From assembly GCA_964408425.1 (NCBI GenBank), contig CAYOZI010000004.1, forward strand, positions 1 through 47,327: DNA of 47,327 bases, read 5' to 3'. Source of the stretch: UBA10210 sp964408425. GTDB lineage: Archaea; Micrarchaeota; Micrarchaeia; Norongarragalinales; Norongarragalinaceae. A program made the translations under genes and the position numbers. Positions 24,392 to 32,799 of this stretch are shown piece by piece (positions within the stretch are counted from its first letter, which is position 1; each line of letters starts with the position of its first letter). The notes under the pieces were generated by a model. The model did no database searches, had not been told where the DNA came from, and saw only the letters and a list, made by a program, of their open reading frames with translations.

Positions 24392-25339
24392 TCAAACCGA
24401 GTGCACGTACTTGTCGTTGTGCAATCCCTTGACAAACCTGGTAGTGCGGGTCTTAGAACGCATTACTATCGAATGGGTTTCGATGGTGTCGGGCTTGAAC
24501 CTCACGCCTTCCAGCATCGTCCCGTCCGTCACTCCCGTCGCCGCAAACATCGTTTCGCCCTTGACCAATTCATCAAGCTTGAGTATCCCTTCGCTGGCTC
24601 CCATTTCCCGCGCCCTTTTCCTTTCCCCCTCGTTCCTGAACGCGAGTTTTCCCTGGAACTCGCCTTCCAAGCATTTTATCGCCGCAGCCGCAATCACCCC
24701 TTCCGGCGCTCCGCCTATTCCCAACAGCAAGTCGATTCCGCTGTCTTCCAGGCATGTGGAAATCGCTCCCGAAACGTCCCCGTCGCTTATCAGCCTTATT
24801 CTCGCGCCCGTTTTCCTTACCTTTTCGACCAATTCCTTGTGCCTATCCCGCTCGAGAATAACAACAGTAACCTCGCTTTCTTCCTTTCCCAGCGCGCGCG
24901 CAACTGCTGAAACGTTTTCCTCAACGCTATTCTCCAAGCTCACCTTTCCTTTTGCCTTTTTTCCAACGGCTATTTTATCCATGTAACAATCCGGCGCGTT
25001 CAACAGGCTTCCTTTCGGGCCTGCTGCGATTACGCTCAACGCGTTCTGCCCCCCTTTCGCCGTAATGGTCGTTCCTTCGAGCGGGTCCACGGCCAAATCT
25101 ATTTCCAAACCGTTTCCTTTCCCCACTTTTTCCCCGATGTAAAGCATTGGCGCCTCGTCCCTCTCTCCCTCTCCGATCACGATTTTTCCGGAAAAGTCGA
25201 TTGAATTGAAGCAATCGCGCATGTGTTCGACAGCCGCTTTGTCGGCCGCGTTGTTGTCGCCCCTTCCGACCCAGCGTGCCGATGCTACCGCCGCGCTTTC
25301 CGTAACCCGAACCAACTCCAACGCCAAGTTCCTGTCCAT
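24392..25339 (-). CDS. glpX: Class II fructose-1,6-bisphosphatase
   Basis: Removes the 1-phosphate of fructose 1,6-bisphosphate in gluconeogenesis. The 315 residues carry GEGERDEAP (56-64) and DPLEGT (85-90), the metal and substrate motifs of GlpX, plus APDCYMDKIAVG and LLGIGGAPEGV. ATG 25339 follows GGGGAG. Archaea more often use the bifunctional class V aldolase/phosphatase, so a GlpX-type enzyme is unusual and suggests acquisition from bacteria. It lies 24 bases after the DUF2090 aldolase-like gene, consistent with consecutive steps. Confidence 0.95.
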   Translation of the reverse strand: MDRNLALELVRVTESAAVASARWVGRGDNNAADKAAVEHMRDCFNSIDFSGKIVIGEGERDEAPMLYIGEKVGKGNGLEIDLAVDPLEGTTITAKGGQNALSVIAAGPKGSLLNAPDCYMDKIAVGKKAKGKVSLENSVEENVSAVARALGKEESEVTVVILERDRHKELVEKVRKTGARIRLISDGDVSGAISTCLEDSGIDLLLGIGGAPEGVIAAAAIKCLEGEFQGKLAFRNEGERKRAREMGASEGILKLDELVKGETMFAATGVTDGTMLEGVRFKPDTIETHSIVMRSKTRTTRFVKGLHNDKYVHSV

Positions 25340-25363
25340 TTTCCATTCTCCCCTTTCTTCCGT

Positions 25364-26260
25364 TCAACTTTTTTGCTCTTGCCACAAGTCGACGAATTCC
25401 TTGTATGTATCCGCCACGAGCTCAACCGCCTGTTCGTGCGTCAGCTTTCCTTCCTTCAATCCTTTCATCGCATCCCAAAACACGGTTCTTCCGACCGCAA
25501 AGCCGATTATTCCCGGAATTTCGGCGCCGACTTTCAGCCATTCCTTCACCTTTTCCTTGTCCTCGCCCCTTCCGAGAGTGATTATTCCCGCTTTCCTCCC
25601 TCCGCTTTGCACCTGGGTTACGAGCGCCCTAGCGTCCTGTTCCTTGTCAACGCCTTCCAGCTTCCAAACGTCCGGCTCTATGCCGTTCTCTTGCAAAAGG
25701 CGTATGGTTTCAACCATCAGGCTGGGGCGTAGCGAAGAGTCGTAGTTGTGCTTGCTACCGGCTTTTTCCATTTGCCCCTGAGTTGCGGGAACCAGCAGTT
25801 CGAACAAAAACGGGCGTTGCGTTTTCTTGAGAAAATCGTTCAGCCTTTTCAATCTTTCAAACTGCCTTTCGTTCGTTTCCTTATCCCCTTCGGGGTTGAA
25901 GCGGACGAGCGCCTTCACGAGCGCGGGGTTCATCTTCTGGATGTGCAACTCCCAATCCTTATACTCGAAGTCGAACTCGTCCTGCCCGGATTTTTCAACC
26001 GGGCATGCTGTGATTATGCCTTTCTTCTGCGCGTCCCTCAATATCCACGCCCCGTACTCCTCGTCGACCAGAATCGCGCTTTTTTCCTTGGGAACGCCTT
26101 TTTCCAACGCCTTCTCAAAACCCTTGTAAACCATTTCCTTCAATTCCGCGTATTCCTTCGCCTCGGCTTCCGTCGGCTTTCTCCCTTCGATTCCGAAAAG
26201 TTTTTTCAATAAACTTCCCCGGTGGTCGAAAGGCAGTATCAACAATTCATTGAAAACCAT
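25364..26260 (-). CDS. DUF2090-type class I aldolase-like protein
   Basis: A 298-residue TIM-barrel-like protein opening with ELLILPFDHRGSLLKKLFG. This matches the DUF2090 domain found as the C-terminal part of bacterial IolC proteins and related to sugar-phosphate aldolases. ILVDEEYG, FNPEGD, PFLFELLVP and DVWKLEG recur in the family; the Lys of the last is a candidate Schiff-base residue. The gene directly precedes class II FBPase, so I infer that it makes fructose 1,6-bisphosphate from triose phosphates, or cleaves a related sugar phosphate. ATG 26260 is about 13 bases after AAAGGAGG. The exact substrate is not provable from sequence. Confidence 0.75.
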   Translation of the reverse strand: MVFNELLILPFDHRGSLLKKLFGIEGRKPTEAEAKEYAELKEMVYKGFEKALEKGVPKEKSAILVDEEYGAWILRDAQKKGIITACPVEKSGQDEFDFEYKDWELHIQKMNPALVKALVRFNPEGDKETNERQFERLKRLNDFLKKTQRPFLFELLVPATQGQMEKAGSKHNYDSSLRPSLMVETIRLLQENGIEPDVWKLEGVDKEQDARALVTQVQSGGRKAGIITLGRGEDKEKVKEWLKVGAEIPGIIGFAVGRTVFWDAMKGLKEGKLTHEQAVELVADTYKEFVDLWQEQKS

Positions 26261-26289
26261 TTTGCATCAAAACCTCCTTTTTTCCGTAT

Positions 26290-27000
26290 TCAGTGAACCC
26301 ACTTTCCGTAATACACGTATCCGAACAACTGCCCTTGCTTTGCCAGAACCGGCAGGATATTTTTCTCGAAACTCGATTGGCCTTCGAGAAAAGAAAACAC
26401 CGTAGGGTTGCATACGGCGACTCCGGCGTTGATCAGGAACCCTTCGGCGCTGGCGGGTTTTTCCTCGAAATCCGTTATTTTGACGCCAAGCAGTTTCGCA
26501 ACCCCGAAGCGGCTGGGGTGTTTGCTGGACGTAAGCACGAGCGTGCAGGAGTTCTTGTGGGAGTCGTGGAATGAAAGCAAATCCTTCAAGTTCAAGTCCT
26601 CGCAGAAAACGTCCGAATAACACAGGAGGAAAGGCTCTTTCAAAAGCGCTTGGGCTTTCTTCAATGCGAAAGCCGTTCCCTTGTTCTCGTCCCACGAATA
26701 TTCGATGCTCAACCCGAACGCCTTTCCGTCCTTGATCCTGCTCAAAACCGAGTCGTTCTGCCCTCCTGCTATGACGACTTCCCCGATCCCGTTTTTCTTC
26801 AGCCAAGGCAGGATTTTTTCCAGCAGAAAGTTCTTTTTCCCGGCGAGGACTAACGCTTTCTCCACCCCTTTCCCCCTTAACGCTTTCCTGAGGAGTGCGG
26901 AGATGGTCTGGGAGCGGTTTTTGTTCGCCTCGCCGTCCACCAGCGAATCCACCTTCTCCAACAGCCGCCTGTCGATCGTCAGACTTATCCTTTCCAGCAT
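26290..27000 (-). CDS. Ribbon-helix-helix protein fused to a degenerate nucleotidyltransferase domain
   Basis: Residues 1-45 (ERISLTIDRRLLEKVDSLV, then RSQTISALLRKAL) form a CopG/RHH DNA-binding unit. Residues about 50-236 follow the sugar nucleotidyltransferase fold (VVIAGGQND, SIEYSWDENKGTAFALKKAQ, LCYSDVF, FEEKPASAEGFLINAGVAV). The signature GGxGTRL loop is replaced by LAGKKNFLLEK, so catalysis is unlikely while sugar-nucleotide or sugar-phosphate binding may persist. It heads the aldolase-FBPase-nucleotidyltransferase operon and is divergent from phosphomannomutase. I infer a metabolite-sensing repressor. ATG 27000 follows GGTGGGG closely. Confidence 0.8.
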   Translation of the reverse strand: MLERISLTIDRRLLEKVDSLVDGEANKNRSQTISALLRKALRGKGVEKALVLAGKKNFLLEKILPWLKKNGIGEVVIAGGQNDSVLSRIKDGKAFGLSIEYSWDENKGTAFALKKAQALLKEPFLLCYSDVFCEDLNLKDLLSFHDSHKNSCTLVLTSSKHPSRFGVAKLLGVKITDFEEKPASAEGFLINAGVAVCNPTVFSFLEGQSSFEKNILPVLAKQGQLFGYVYYGKWVH

Positions 27001-27022
27001 GAACCCCACCAAAACAAAGGAA

Positions 27023-27076
27023 AGTATTACGAAGTATTATGCTTTAATACCTTTCGGTGCAAAACAGTATTTTAAA
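27023..27076. promoter_or_regulatory. Divergent promoter with AGTATTA repeats, candidate RHH operator
   Basis: AGTATTA occurs at 27023-27029 and 27033-27039 (10-base period), with inverted TAATAC at 27045-27050 and AGTATTTTAAA at 27066-27076. The last doubles as the plus-strand TATA region about 27 bases before GTG 27103. Closely spaced short repeats one helical turn apart suit RHH dimers. The neighbouring RHH fusion protein is the likely binder. Confidence 0.5.
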
Positions 27077-27102
27077 CGCGCGCGGCGTGTTTTCTTTCAA
27101 CG

Positions 27103-28515
27103 GTGGGTTTTTTGGATACGGGAAGCATTTTCGGCGGTTACGACGTCAGGGGCGTTTACGGGGAGGACTTTTCGGAAAGGGAAGCCCTTGATCTGGGGAG
27201 GGCGTTCGGAACCTTTATTTTCAAAAAAGAGGGGCTGGATGAGCAGAAAACCAGAACGCCGAAGGTGGTTTTGGGCAGGGACAACCGTCTTTCCTCCCCT
27301 TCTTTGAGGGATTCTTTCGTCCAAGGGCTTGCTTCAACCGGTTGCAACATAATCGACGTGGGCATAGCCCCCAGTCCCGTGGTTTACTTCGCTTCATTCG
27401 CCTTGAAAGCAGACGGCGCGGCGGTGATAACCGCTTCCCACAACCCGGCGAAATACAACGGGGTGAAAATGCTGAACGGAATATGGCCGTTGTCTTCGGA
27501 AGAATTGGCTGAAGTAAAAAGGATTTTCGGGGAAAGGGATTTTTTGGAAAAGCCGAAACTGGCTTGGGGCAAGGTTTCCAAGAAAGACGTGCTGGAAGAT
27601 TACCTGAAGTTCGTTTCCTCGAAAACAAGGCGAATTGAAGGAATGAAGATCGTTGTTGACGGGGGGAACGGAATCGTGGGGGAAGTAGGGATAAAATTAT
27701 TGAAAAAGCTCGGGGCGAAAGCCGTTCCCTTGTACTGCATTCCGGACGGGCGTTTTCCCAACCACCTTCCAGACCCTTCCAAACCGGAGAACGTCAAGGA
27801 CTTGCGGAATAAGGTGGTGGAGGAGAAAGCGGTTCTCGGCATAGCGTTCGACGGGGACGGGGATAGGGCGGTTTTCGTCGACGAAAAGGGAAGCGTGGTC
27901 AAAAGCGACGATGCCAACGTTATATTCGTCCGCGATGCTTTGAAAAAACACCCGAAATCGAAAATAGGTTTTGAGTTGCGGTGTTCGCTCGTGGTGAAGG
28001 AGGAGATAGAAAAGCTGGGGGGAACGCCTTTGGAGACGAAGGCGGGAAGGATAGCCGTGAGGGAGACGATGAGGGGCGGCGCGGCGTTTGCATGTGAAAC
28101 GACAGGGCACGTTTGCTTTACGGAGAATAACGGTTTTGACGACGGGATTTTCGCTTCAGCCAAATTTTCGGGGTTGGTGGGCGAAAGCGGTCACGCTCCG
28201 TCACTCCTGGCGTCTTCTGTGAAAAAATACTTTTCGACCAGAGAATTGCGCATTCCCTGCGAGAGAAAGTTTGAAGCCGTCGGATATGTGGAAGAAAAAT
28301 TGAAGGGAAAAAAGCTCAAACTGCTTTTGATAGACGGAGTGAAGTATTCGGATGCAGGCGGGTGGGGCTTGGTCAGGGCGTCGTTGACCGAACCGCTGTT
28401 GAGCGTACGGTTCGAGGGAAAAACGAGAGGGGATTTGGAGCGGGTTTACGCGTTGTTTGAAGGGGCGTTCCCTTCTTTCGCTCGACTTCCGGCTCTTGAG
28501 CAAGCATTGCAGTAA
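27103..28515 (+). CDS. Phosphomannomutase/phosphoglucomutase
   Basis: Interconverts hexose 6- and 1-phosphates. The 470 residues have the four alpha-D-phosphohexomutase domains: IFGGYDVRG at the N terminus, the phosphoserine loop TASHNP (Ser about 112), the metal loop DGDGDR and the C-terminal sugar-binding region. GTG 27103 and TTG 27112 are both possible starts; GGTGGG overlaps the first. It opens a plus-strand operon with a dolichyl-phosphate-type glycosyltransferase (10 bases on) and a geranylgeranyl reductase, supplying sugar 1-phosphate for envelope glycans. Probably controlled with the divergent sugar operon. Confidence 0.95.
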   Translation: MGFLDTGSIFGGYDVRGVYGEDFSEREALDLGRAFGTFIFKKEGLDEQKTRTPKVVLGRDNRLSSPSLRDSFVQGLASTGCNIIDVGIAPSPVVYFASFALKADGAAVITASHNPAKYNGVKMLNGIWPLSSEELAEVKRIFGERDFLEKPKLAWGKVSKKDVLEDYLKFVSSKTRRIEGMKIVVDGGNGIVGEVGIKLLKKLGAKAVPLYCIPDGRFPNHLPDPSKPENVKDLRNKVVEEKAVLGIAFDGDGDRAVFVDEKGSVVKSDDANVIFVRDALKKHPKSKIGFELRCSLVVKEEIEKLGGTPLETKAGRIAVRETMRGGAAFACETTGHVCFTENNGFDDGIFASAKFSGLVGESGHAPSLLASSVKKYFSTRELRIPCERKFEAVGYVEEKLKGKKLKLLLIDGVKYSDAGGWGLVRASLTEPLLSVRFEGKTRGDLERVYALFEGAFPSFARLPALEQALQ

Positions 28516-28525
28516 CGGTGAAAAA

Positions 28526-29230
28526 ATGATTTCGATAGTTATCCCGGCTTTCAACGAGGAAAATAGGATAGGCCCCACTCTCGAGGGCATAGCCTCGTTT
28601 TTGAAGCAAACGAAAAGGGATTTCGAGATAATCGTTGTTTTCGACGGGAACGATGCAACCCCTAGGGTGGTGAAAGAGTTCGCGAGAAAAAATTCTTTGG
28701 AACGGAAAGCGCGGGTTTTGGAATTCAAAAAAAGGCTGGGGAAAGGCGGGGCTGTGATGAAGGGTTTTGAGGAAGCGAAAGGGGAAATAGTTTTCCTTTC
28801 GGATGCCGACCGTTCCGTCCCCCCGAGGGAGATGGGAAAACTGCTGAATGCTTTGGAAAACAGCGACATCGCGATCGGCTCGCGTTATTTGAAATCTTCC
28901 AAAGCCAGGATTCCTTTCGAGCGGTATTTCTTCGCCTTCGTTTTTCACTTGGTCGTCGGGTTGTTTTTCGGGTTGCCTTTCAAAGACACGCAGTGCGGGT
29001 TCAAGGCTTTCAGGAAAAATGCCGTGAAGAAACTCCTGCCGCTCGTGAAAACCAAGGGTTTCGCCTGGGATGTGGACGTTTTGGTCCAGTCGCGAAAACT
29101 GAGTTTGATTGTGAAGGAAATTCCGATAGAATGGCGTTTGGAGAAAGGGGGAACGATCACTTTCAAAAACGGCTTGCAAACGGCTTTAAGGATGTTCGTC
29201 ACCCTCTTGAAACTGCGGTTTTCAAGATGA
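28526..29230 (+). CDS. Family 2 glycosyltransferase, dolichyl-phosphate sugar synthase type
   Basis: The ATG at 28526 follows GGTG. The 234 residues start SIVIPAFNEENRIGPTLEG, and the DxD-type motif is SDADRS. FKDTQCGFKAFRKNAVKKLL is characteristic of DPM1/DPG-type enzymes, which move a sugar from a nucleotide to a polyprenyl phosphate on the cytoplasmic side. One hydrophobic stretch (FAFVFHLVVGLFFGLPF) could touch the membrane. The gene overlaps the next by ATGA. The lipid carrier could come from the UppS encoded just downstream on the other strand. Confidence 0.92.
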   Translation: MISIVIPAFNEENRIGPTLEGIASFLKQTKRDFEIIVVFDGNDATPRVVKEFARKNSLERKARVLEFKKRLGKGGAVMKGFEEAKGEIVFLSDADRSVPPREMGKLLNALENSDIAIGSRYLKSSKARIPFERYFFAFVFHLVVGLFFGLPFKDTQCGFKAFRKNAVKKLLPLVKTKGFAWDVDVLVQSRKLSLIVKEIPIEWRLEKGGTITFKNGLQTALRMFVTLLKLRFSR

Positions 29231-30309
29231 AGGAATTCGATTGCATTGTAGTGGGCGCTTCGTGCGTCGGAGGAATGACTGCCAAGGCTATTGCGGATAA
29301 GGGCGTGAGCGTGGGCTTGCTGGAAGAACACGCTAAACCCGGCAAGTTCGACAAGTGCACAGCCTTGGTTTCGGCAAAAGGGCTTAAGGAAAGCGGCGTG
29401 GATTTCAAGAAAACGGTTTTGAACGAAATTCACGGCGCCGTACTGCATTCGCCCAACGTTTCCTTCACCGTTTCCCGCCGCGAGCCGGTTGCTTTCGTCT
29501 TGAACCGACAGGCTTTTGACGAGAAGTGCGTGAGCGAAGCTGTTGAGGAAGGGGCGGAATTGTTTTTGAATTCCGGCGGAAGAAGGCTTTCCGCAAACGC
29601 AGGCGGATGGCGGGTTGAAACGCCTTCGGGAGCTTTTCATTCGAAAATCGTCGCCGGTTGCGACGGGCTGGGCTCTTTCGTAGCAAGGGAAGGCGGTTTT
29701 CCTTCCTTCAAAAGATTCGTTTCAGCTTGGGAGGCCGAGTTTTCCTTCCACCAAACGCCTTCCGACAAGGTGCACGTTTTCCTCGACCAGAGCATTGCTC
29801 CAAATTTTTTCGCTTGGGTGGTCCCCGTGAATGGGGAAATGGCCAGGGTGGGTTTGGCAACCACGGAACCGCATTTGCTGAATTCGGGAAAAAAAAGGCT
29901 TTTGCAAAAACTCGGGTTGAGCGACGAAAAACAAAAAACGGGGCGGGAGTTCAATTATTCCATTCCGCTTTTTCCGAGGGCAATAACGCAAAAGCAAAAC
30001 ATCCTGCTGGTTGGCGACGCTGCGGGGCAGGTGAAATCCACGACCGGCGGGGGGATAGCCTTCGGCGGGTCGTGCGGAAGGAAAGCCTCCGAATCGATAG
30101 TGAACTATTTTTCAAACGGGGTTCTGGACTACGAGCATAGGTGGAGGAAGGAGTTCGAAAAGACCTTCCGGATGCACTGGCTTTTGCACTCGAAGTTATT
30201 TTCCCTTCCCAATGCTGCGCTGGATTTCGCTTTCGGGGTTGCAAAACTGTCGGGAGCTTCGTTCGTTTTGGAGCAGGCAGGGGATATGGATTTCATCCTG
30301 AAGAAATAG
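29227..30309 (+). CDS. Geranylgeranyl reductase-family flavoprotein
   Basis: The 360 residues start with an FAD-binding Rossmann segment (FDCIVVGASCVGGMTAKAIADKGVSVGLLEEH), and LLVGDAAGQVKSTTGGGIAFGG near residue 260 is the second FAD motif with the family's TGGGI. These enzymes saturate isoprenoid chains of archaeal lipids or polyprenols. The first Gly motif is G-A-S-C-V-G rather than the common GxGPAG. It is coupled to the glycosyltransferase by a four-base overlap, so it may act on the polyprenyl phosphate carrier as well as on core lipids. It converges with uppS. Confidence 0.88.
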   Translation: MKEFDCIVVGASCVGGMTAKAIADKGVSVGLLEEHAKPGKFDKCTALVSAKGLKESGVDFKKTVLNEIHGAVLHSPNVSFTVSRREPVAFVLNRQAFDEKCVSEAVEEGAELFLNSGGRRLSANAGGWRVETPSGAFHSKIVAGCDGLGSFVAREGGFPSFKRFVSAWEAEFSFHQTPSDKVHVFLDQSIAPNFFAWVVPVNGEMARVGLATTEPHLLNSGKKRLLQKLGLSDEKQKTGREFNYSIPLFPRAITQKQNILLVGDAAGQVKSTTGGGIAFGGSCGRKASESIVNYFSNGVLDYEHRWRKEFEKTFRMHWLLHSKLFSLPNAALDFAFGVAKLSGASFVLEQAGDMDFILKK

Positions 30310-30352
30310 CAAAAACCCGGAACTCTACTGGGTTGAAGGATGGGAAGCCCCT

Positions 30353-31042
30353 TCAGCGCCCTTTCCTGCTTTCCGTGTTCTTGTAAAAACCGATGGCGTC
30401 GTCGTAATCCCTTTTCGAGAATTCCGGCCAAAGTTTTTTGGAAAAATAGATTTCGCTGTACGCGGTTTGCCAGGGCATTAGCCCGGAAAGCCGTTGCGCA
30501 TTTCCCGTCCGGATTACCAAATCCGGCGTTTCGTTGTAATACAAGTATTTGCCGAACGCTTTTTCATCAACCTTGGAAACGTCTACCCTGCCTTCTTGTG
30601 CGTCGGTTGCCAGGGCTTTCGCGGCGGAGAGAAGCTCGTCCCTGCCGGAGTAAGCGACCGCAATGTTCAATTCCTTCTTTCCGCCTTCGGTTTGTTCTTC
30701 GAGTTTTTCGAAATGCCCGTTCAGTCTTTTCGGCAGCAATTCCCTCCTTCCGAAAAACTTCACCCTCACGCCTTCGTCAACGAACTGTTTGCTTTCCAGA
30801 TTTTCCTCGACGTGCTTTTGCATGAGCTTGTAAAGGATTTTGAGTTCGAAGTAAGAGCGTTTGGCGAAATTGTCCAGGGACAGCGCCCAAATGGTTATTT
30901 TCTCGGGCTCTTCGCTCCACCCGACGACTTGCCTCATCTTGTCGAAACCGGTTTTGTAAGCGGTTTCGAAGGAAAGCCGGTTTTTTTTCGCGTAACGCCT
31001 GTTTCCGTCGGGAGTTATAGCCAAATGGGTTAATTTCCTCAT
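30353..31042 (-). CDS. uppS: cis-Polyprenyl diphosphate synthase (UppS family)
   Basis: Extends allylic diphosphates with isopentenyl units in cis to make the lipid carrier for glycans. The 229 residues show ITPDGNRRYA (the catalytic Asp region), WALSLDNF, the KFFGRRELLP segment, LNIAVAYSGRDEL and the C-terminal DLVIRTGNAQRLSGLMPWQTAYSEIYF with the conserved R-x-G...R-x-S..LxWQ..Y.E. The ATG at 31042 is taken as start; longer versions to 31075 lack family residues. A minus-strand ACTTAAAAAG lies at about 31094-31103. The position beside the DPM-type transferase fits a shared pathway. Confidence 0.94.
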   Translation of the reverse strand: MRKLTHLAITPDGNRRYAKKNRLSFETAYKTGFDKMRQVVGWSEEPEKITIWALSLDNFAKRSYFELKILYKLMQKHVEENLESKQFVDEGVRVKFFGRRELLPKRLNGHFEKLEEQTEGGKKELNIAVAYSGRDELLSAAKALATDAQEGRVDVSKVDEKAFGKYLYYNETPDLVIRTGNAQRLSGLMPWQTAYSEIYFSKKLWPEFSKRDYDDAIGFYKNTESRKGR

Positions 31043-31119
31043 ATCAAAAGACCGTTTTTCCGTTTGTAAAATCAAATACTCCGCGTAGTCTTTTTAAGTA
31101 TTGCTTGGGTTTAAATTGC

Positions 31120-31461
31120 ATGCGTCAGGCTATCGTGAAAAAGCGGGGAAAAAAACTTTTCAAAGCTTCCCTCGCCTCTTCGTTTTCCGAAAAAGCCCGG
31201 GGCTTGATGTTTTCGCGCAAAGCTTTCCCTATCTTGTTCGAATTTTCGAGAGAGGGGACATGGGAAAACTCCATTCATTCGTTCTTCTGCCCGAGGTTCG
31301 ACGCGGTATTTCTGGATAAGCAAAAACGCGTTGTCAGCGTGGAAAAAAACATACGCCCTTTTCGTTTTTTCATCGTTTCCGAAAAACCCTGCAAATTCCT
31401 GCTTGAATTGCCCCCAGGCTGGGGCGGAAAGTTCGTGAAAGGGGAAAAAATTGGCTTTTGA
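31120..31461 (+). CDS. DUF192 protein
   Basis: A 113-residue protein with SEKARGLMFSRKAFPILFEF, SIHSFFCPRFDAVFLDKQKRVVSVEKNIRPF and FLLELPPGW, the order of motifs in DUF192, a small beta-barrel family of unknown role. The usual SFWMxNT is here IHSFFCPRF. No signal peptide is seen. The ATG at 31120 is about 25 bases after TTTTTAAGTA, suggesting a leaderless message. The end overlaps the TTG start of the pilus ATPase by 11 bases, so the two are probably translated together. Confidence 0.85.
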   Translation: MRQAIVKKRGKKLFKASLASSFSEKARGLMFSRKAFPILFEFSREGTWENSIHSFFCPRFDAVFLDKQKRVVSVEKNIRPFRFFIVSEKPCKFLLELPPGWGGKFVKGEKIGF

Positions 31462-32791
31462 CCTGGGGTGGGAGCTGAAGAAGGAAAAAACTCCCTATTA
31501 CGTTCCACCGATCGAACTGCGCGACGGGGAGAAGAAAATCCTCAAGCTTTTGCTGGACGCGCTGATGGAAGAGCCTTCCAAGGACTTGAAAGCGCTTTTG
31601 GTAAAAATATGCGAGGAGAAAAACCTTCTTTTGGAAAAATCCAGCGGTGAAAAAATCATGGAAACCGCGGGAAAGTTCGTGAAAGGCTTCGGGGTTCTGG
31701 ATTTCCTTCTTGCCGATGATAACCTCGAGGAGATTTCCGTCGTGGGCGTGGGAAAGCCGATTTTCGTTTTCCACCGGAATAAAGGATGGATGGAATCCAA
31801 CGCCATATTCACCAGCGAGGAACACGCGGTCAACACGATAAACAAGATGGCCCGGCCTTTGGGAAGGAGGGTGACTTTCCAAAACCCCCGCCTTAATGCC
31901 GTCCTTCCCGACGGTTCGAGGCTTCACGCTTCCATTCCCCCCGTTTCACTCAACGGCGTGGAAATGACCATACGCAAATTCAAGCGCAACCCGTTTCATG
32001 CATTAGAGTTGGCTGACAACCAGACGATTTCCACGGAAGCATTAGCTTTCCTGTGGACGGTGATTTACGGGGACGTGTCGTTGTGCATTGCGGGAAATAC
32101 GGGCAGTGGAAAAACCACGACGCTAAACGCCTTGTTTTCCTTCATTCCGCTCAACGAGCGCATAGTCGTAACGGAAGAAACGCCCGAGCTTTATTTCCTG
32201 CATAGGCATCTGGTGAAAATACTGGCGAACGAAGAGCTGGGAGTGGGAATGAGGGAATTGGTGAAAGATACGCTGAGAATGAGGCCGGACAGGGTCGTGA
32301 TAGGCGAAGTGAGGGGGAAGGAGGAGGTTGAGGCATTATTCGATTCCCTTCTGGCGGGCCAGGCGAAAGGGTCTTTCTTTACTTTTCATGCCGATTCCGC
32401 TTCCGAAGCGCTGTTGAGGCTGAAGGCGCTGGGCGTGAGCGGGGAGGATTTGGATGCGTTGGATTTGATTCTAGTCCAAAAGAGGATTTCCTTTTTCGAT
32501 TCCAAGAACAAGCGGGCGACTGAATTAAGGCGGGTTACGGAAATCGCGGAAGTCGTCGAAGGGAACGCACGGCTGCTGTTTTGTCTGAACCCCTCGAAAG
32601 TTTTGGAGAAGACGAAAAACCTCGAATCGAGCGCCGTGGTGGAGAAAACGCTTCAGAATTACGGGTTTTCGGGAAAAAAAGAGTTTTTCTCGGAAATGGA
32701 AAAAAGAAAGAGGTTTTTGGAAAAAATGGAAGCGAAGGATTTCGAGGACTTCACGAGGCAAGTGCAGGCTTTTTCGTTCGAAAGCGGTTGA
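31451..32791 (+). CDS. Type II/IV secretion ATPase of archaeal type IV pili (GspE/CpaF family)
   Basis: The motor that drives pilin assembly or secretion from the cytoplasmic side. The 446 residues include the N-terminal domain, NAVLPDGSRLHASIPPVS, Walker A GNTGSGKTTTLNALF (about 217-231), the Asp box RIVVTEETPEL and Walker B MRPDRVVIGEVRG. FFTFHADSASEALLRL is the His box. The TTG start follows GGGG. Two TadC-like membrane proteins follow directly, giving a complete ATPase/platform core; no pilin or prepilin peptidase lies nearby. The C-terminal 100 residues are charged and less conserved. Confidence 0.95.
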   Translation: MAFDLGWELKKEKTPYYVPPIELRDGEKKILKLLLDALMEEPSKDLKALLVKICEEKNLLLEKSSGEKIMETAGKFVKGFGVLDFLLADDNLEEISVVGVGKPIFVFHRNKGWMESNAIFTSEEHAVNTINKMARPLGRRVTFQNPRLNAVLPDGSRLHASIPPVSLNGVEMTIRKFKRNPFHALELADNQTISTEALAFLWTVIYGDVSLCIAGNTGSGKTTTLNALFSFIPLNERIVVTEETPELYFLHRHLVKILANEELGVGMRELVKDTLRMRPDRVVIGEVRGKEEVEALFDSLLAGQAKGSFFTFHADSASEALLRLKALGVSGEDLDALDLILVQKRISFFDSKNKRATELRRVTEIAEVVEGNARLLFCLNPSKVLEKTKNLESSAVVEKTLQNYGFSGKKEFFSEMEKRKRFLEKMEAKDFEDFTRQVQAFSFESG

Positions 32792-32799
32792 GTGGAAAA

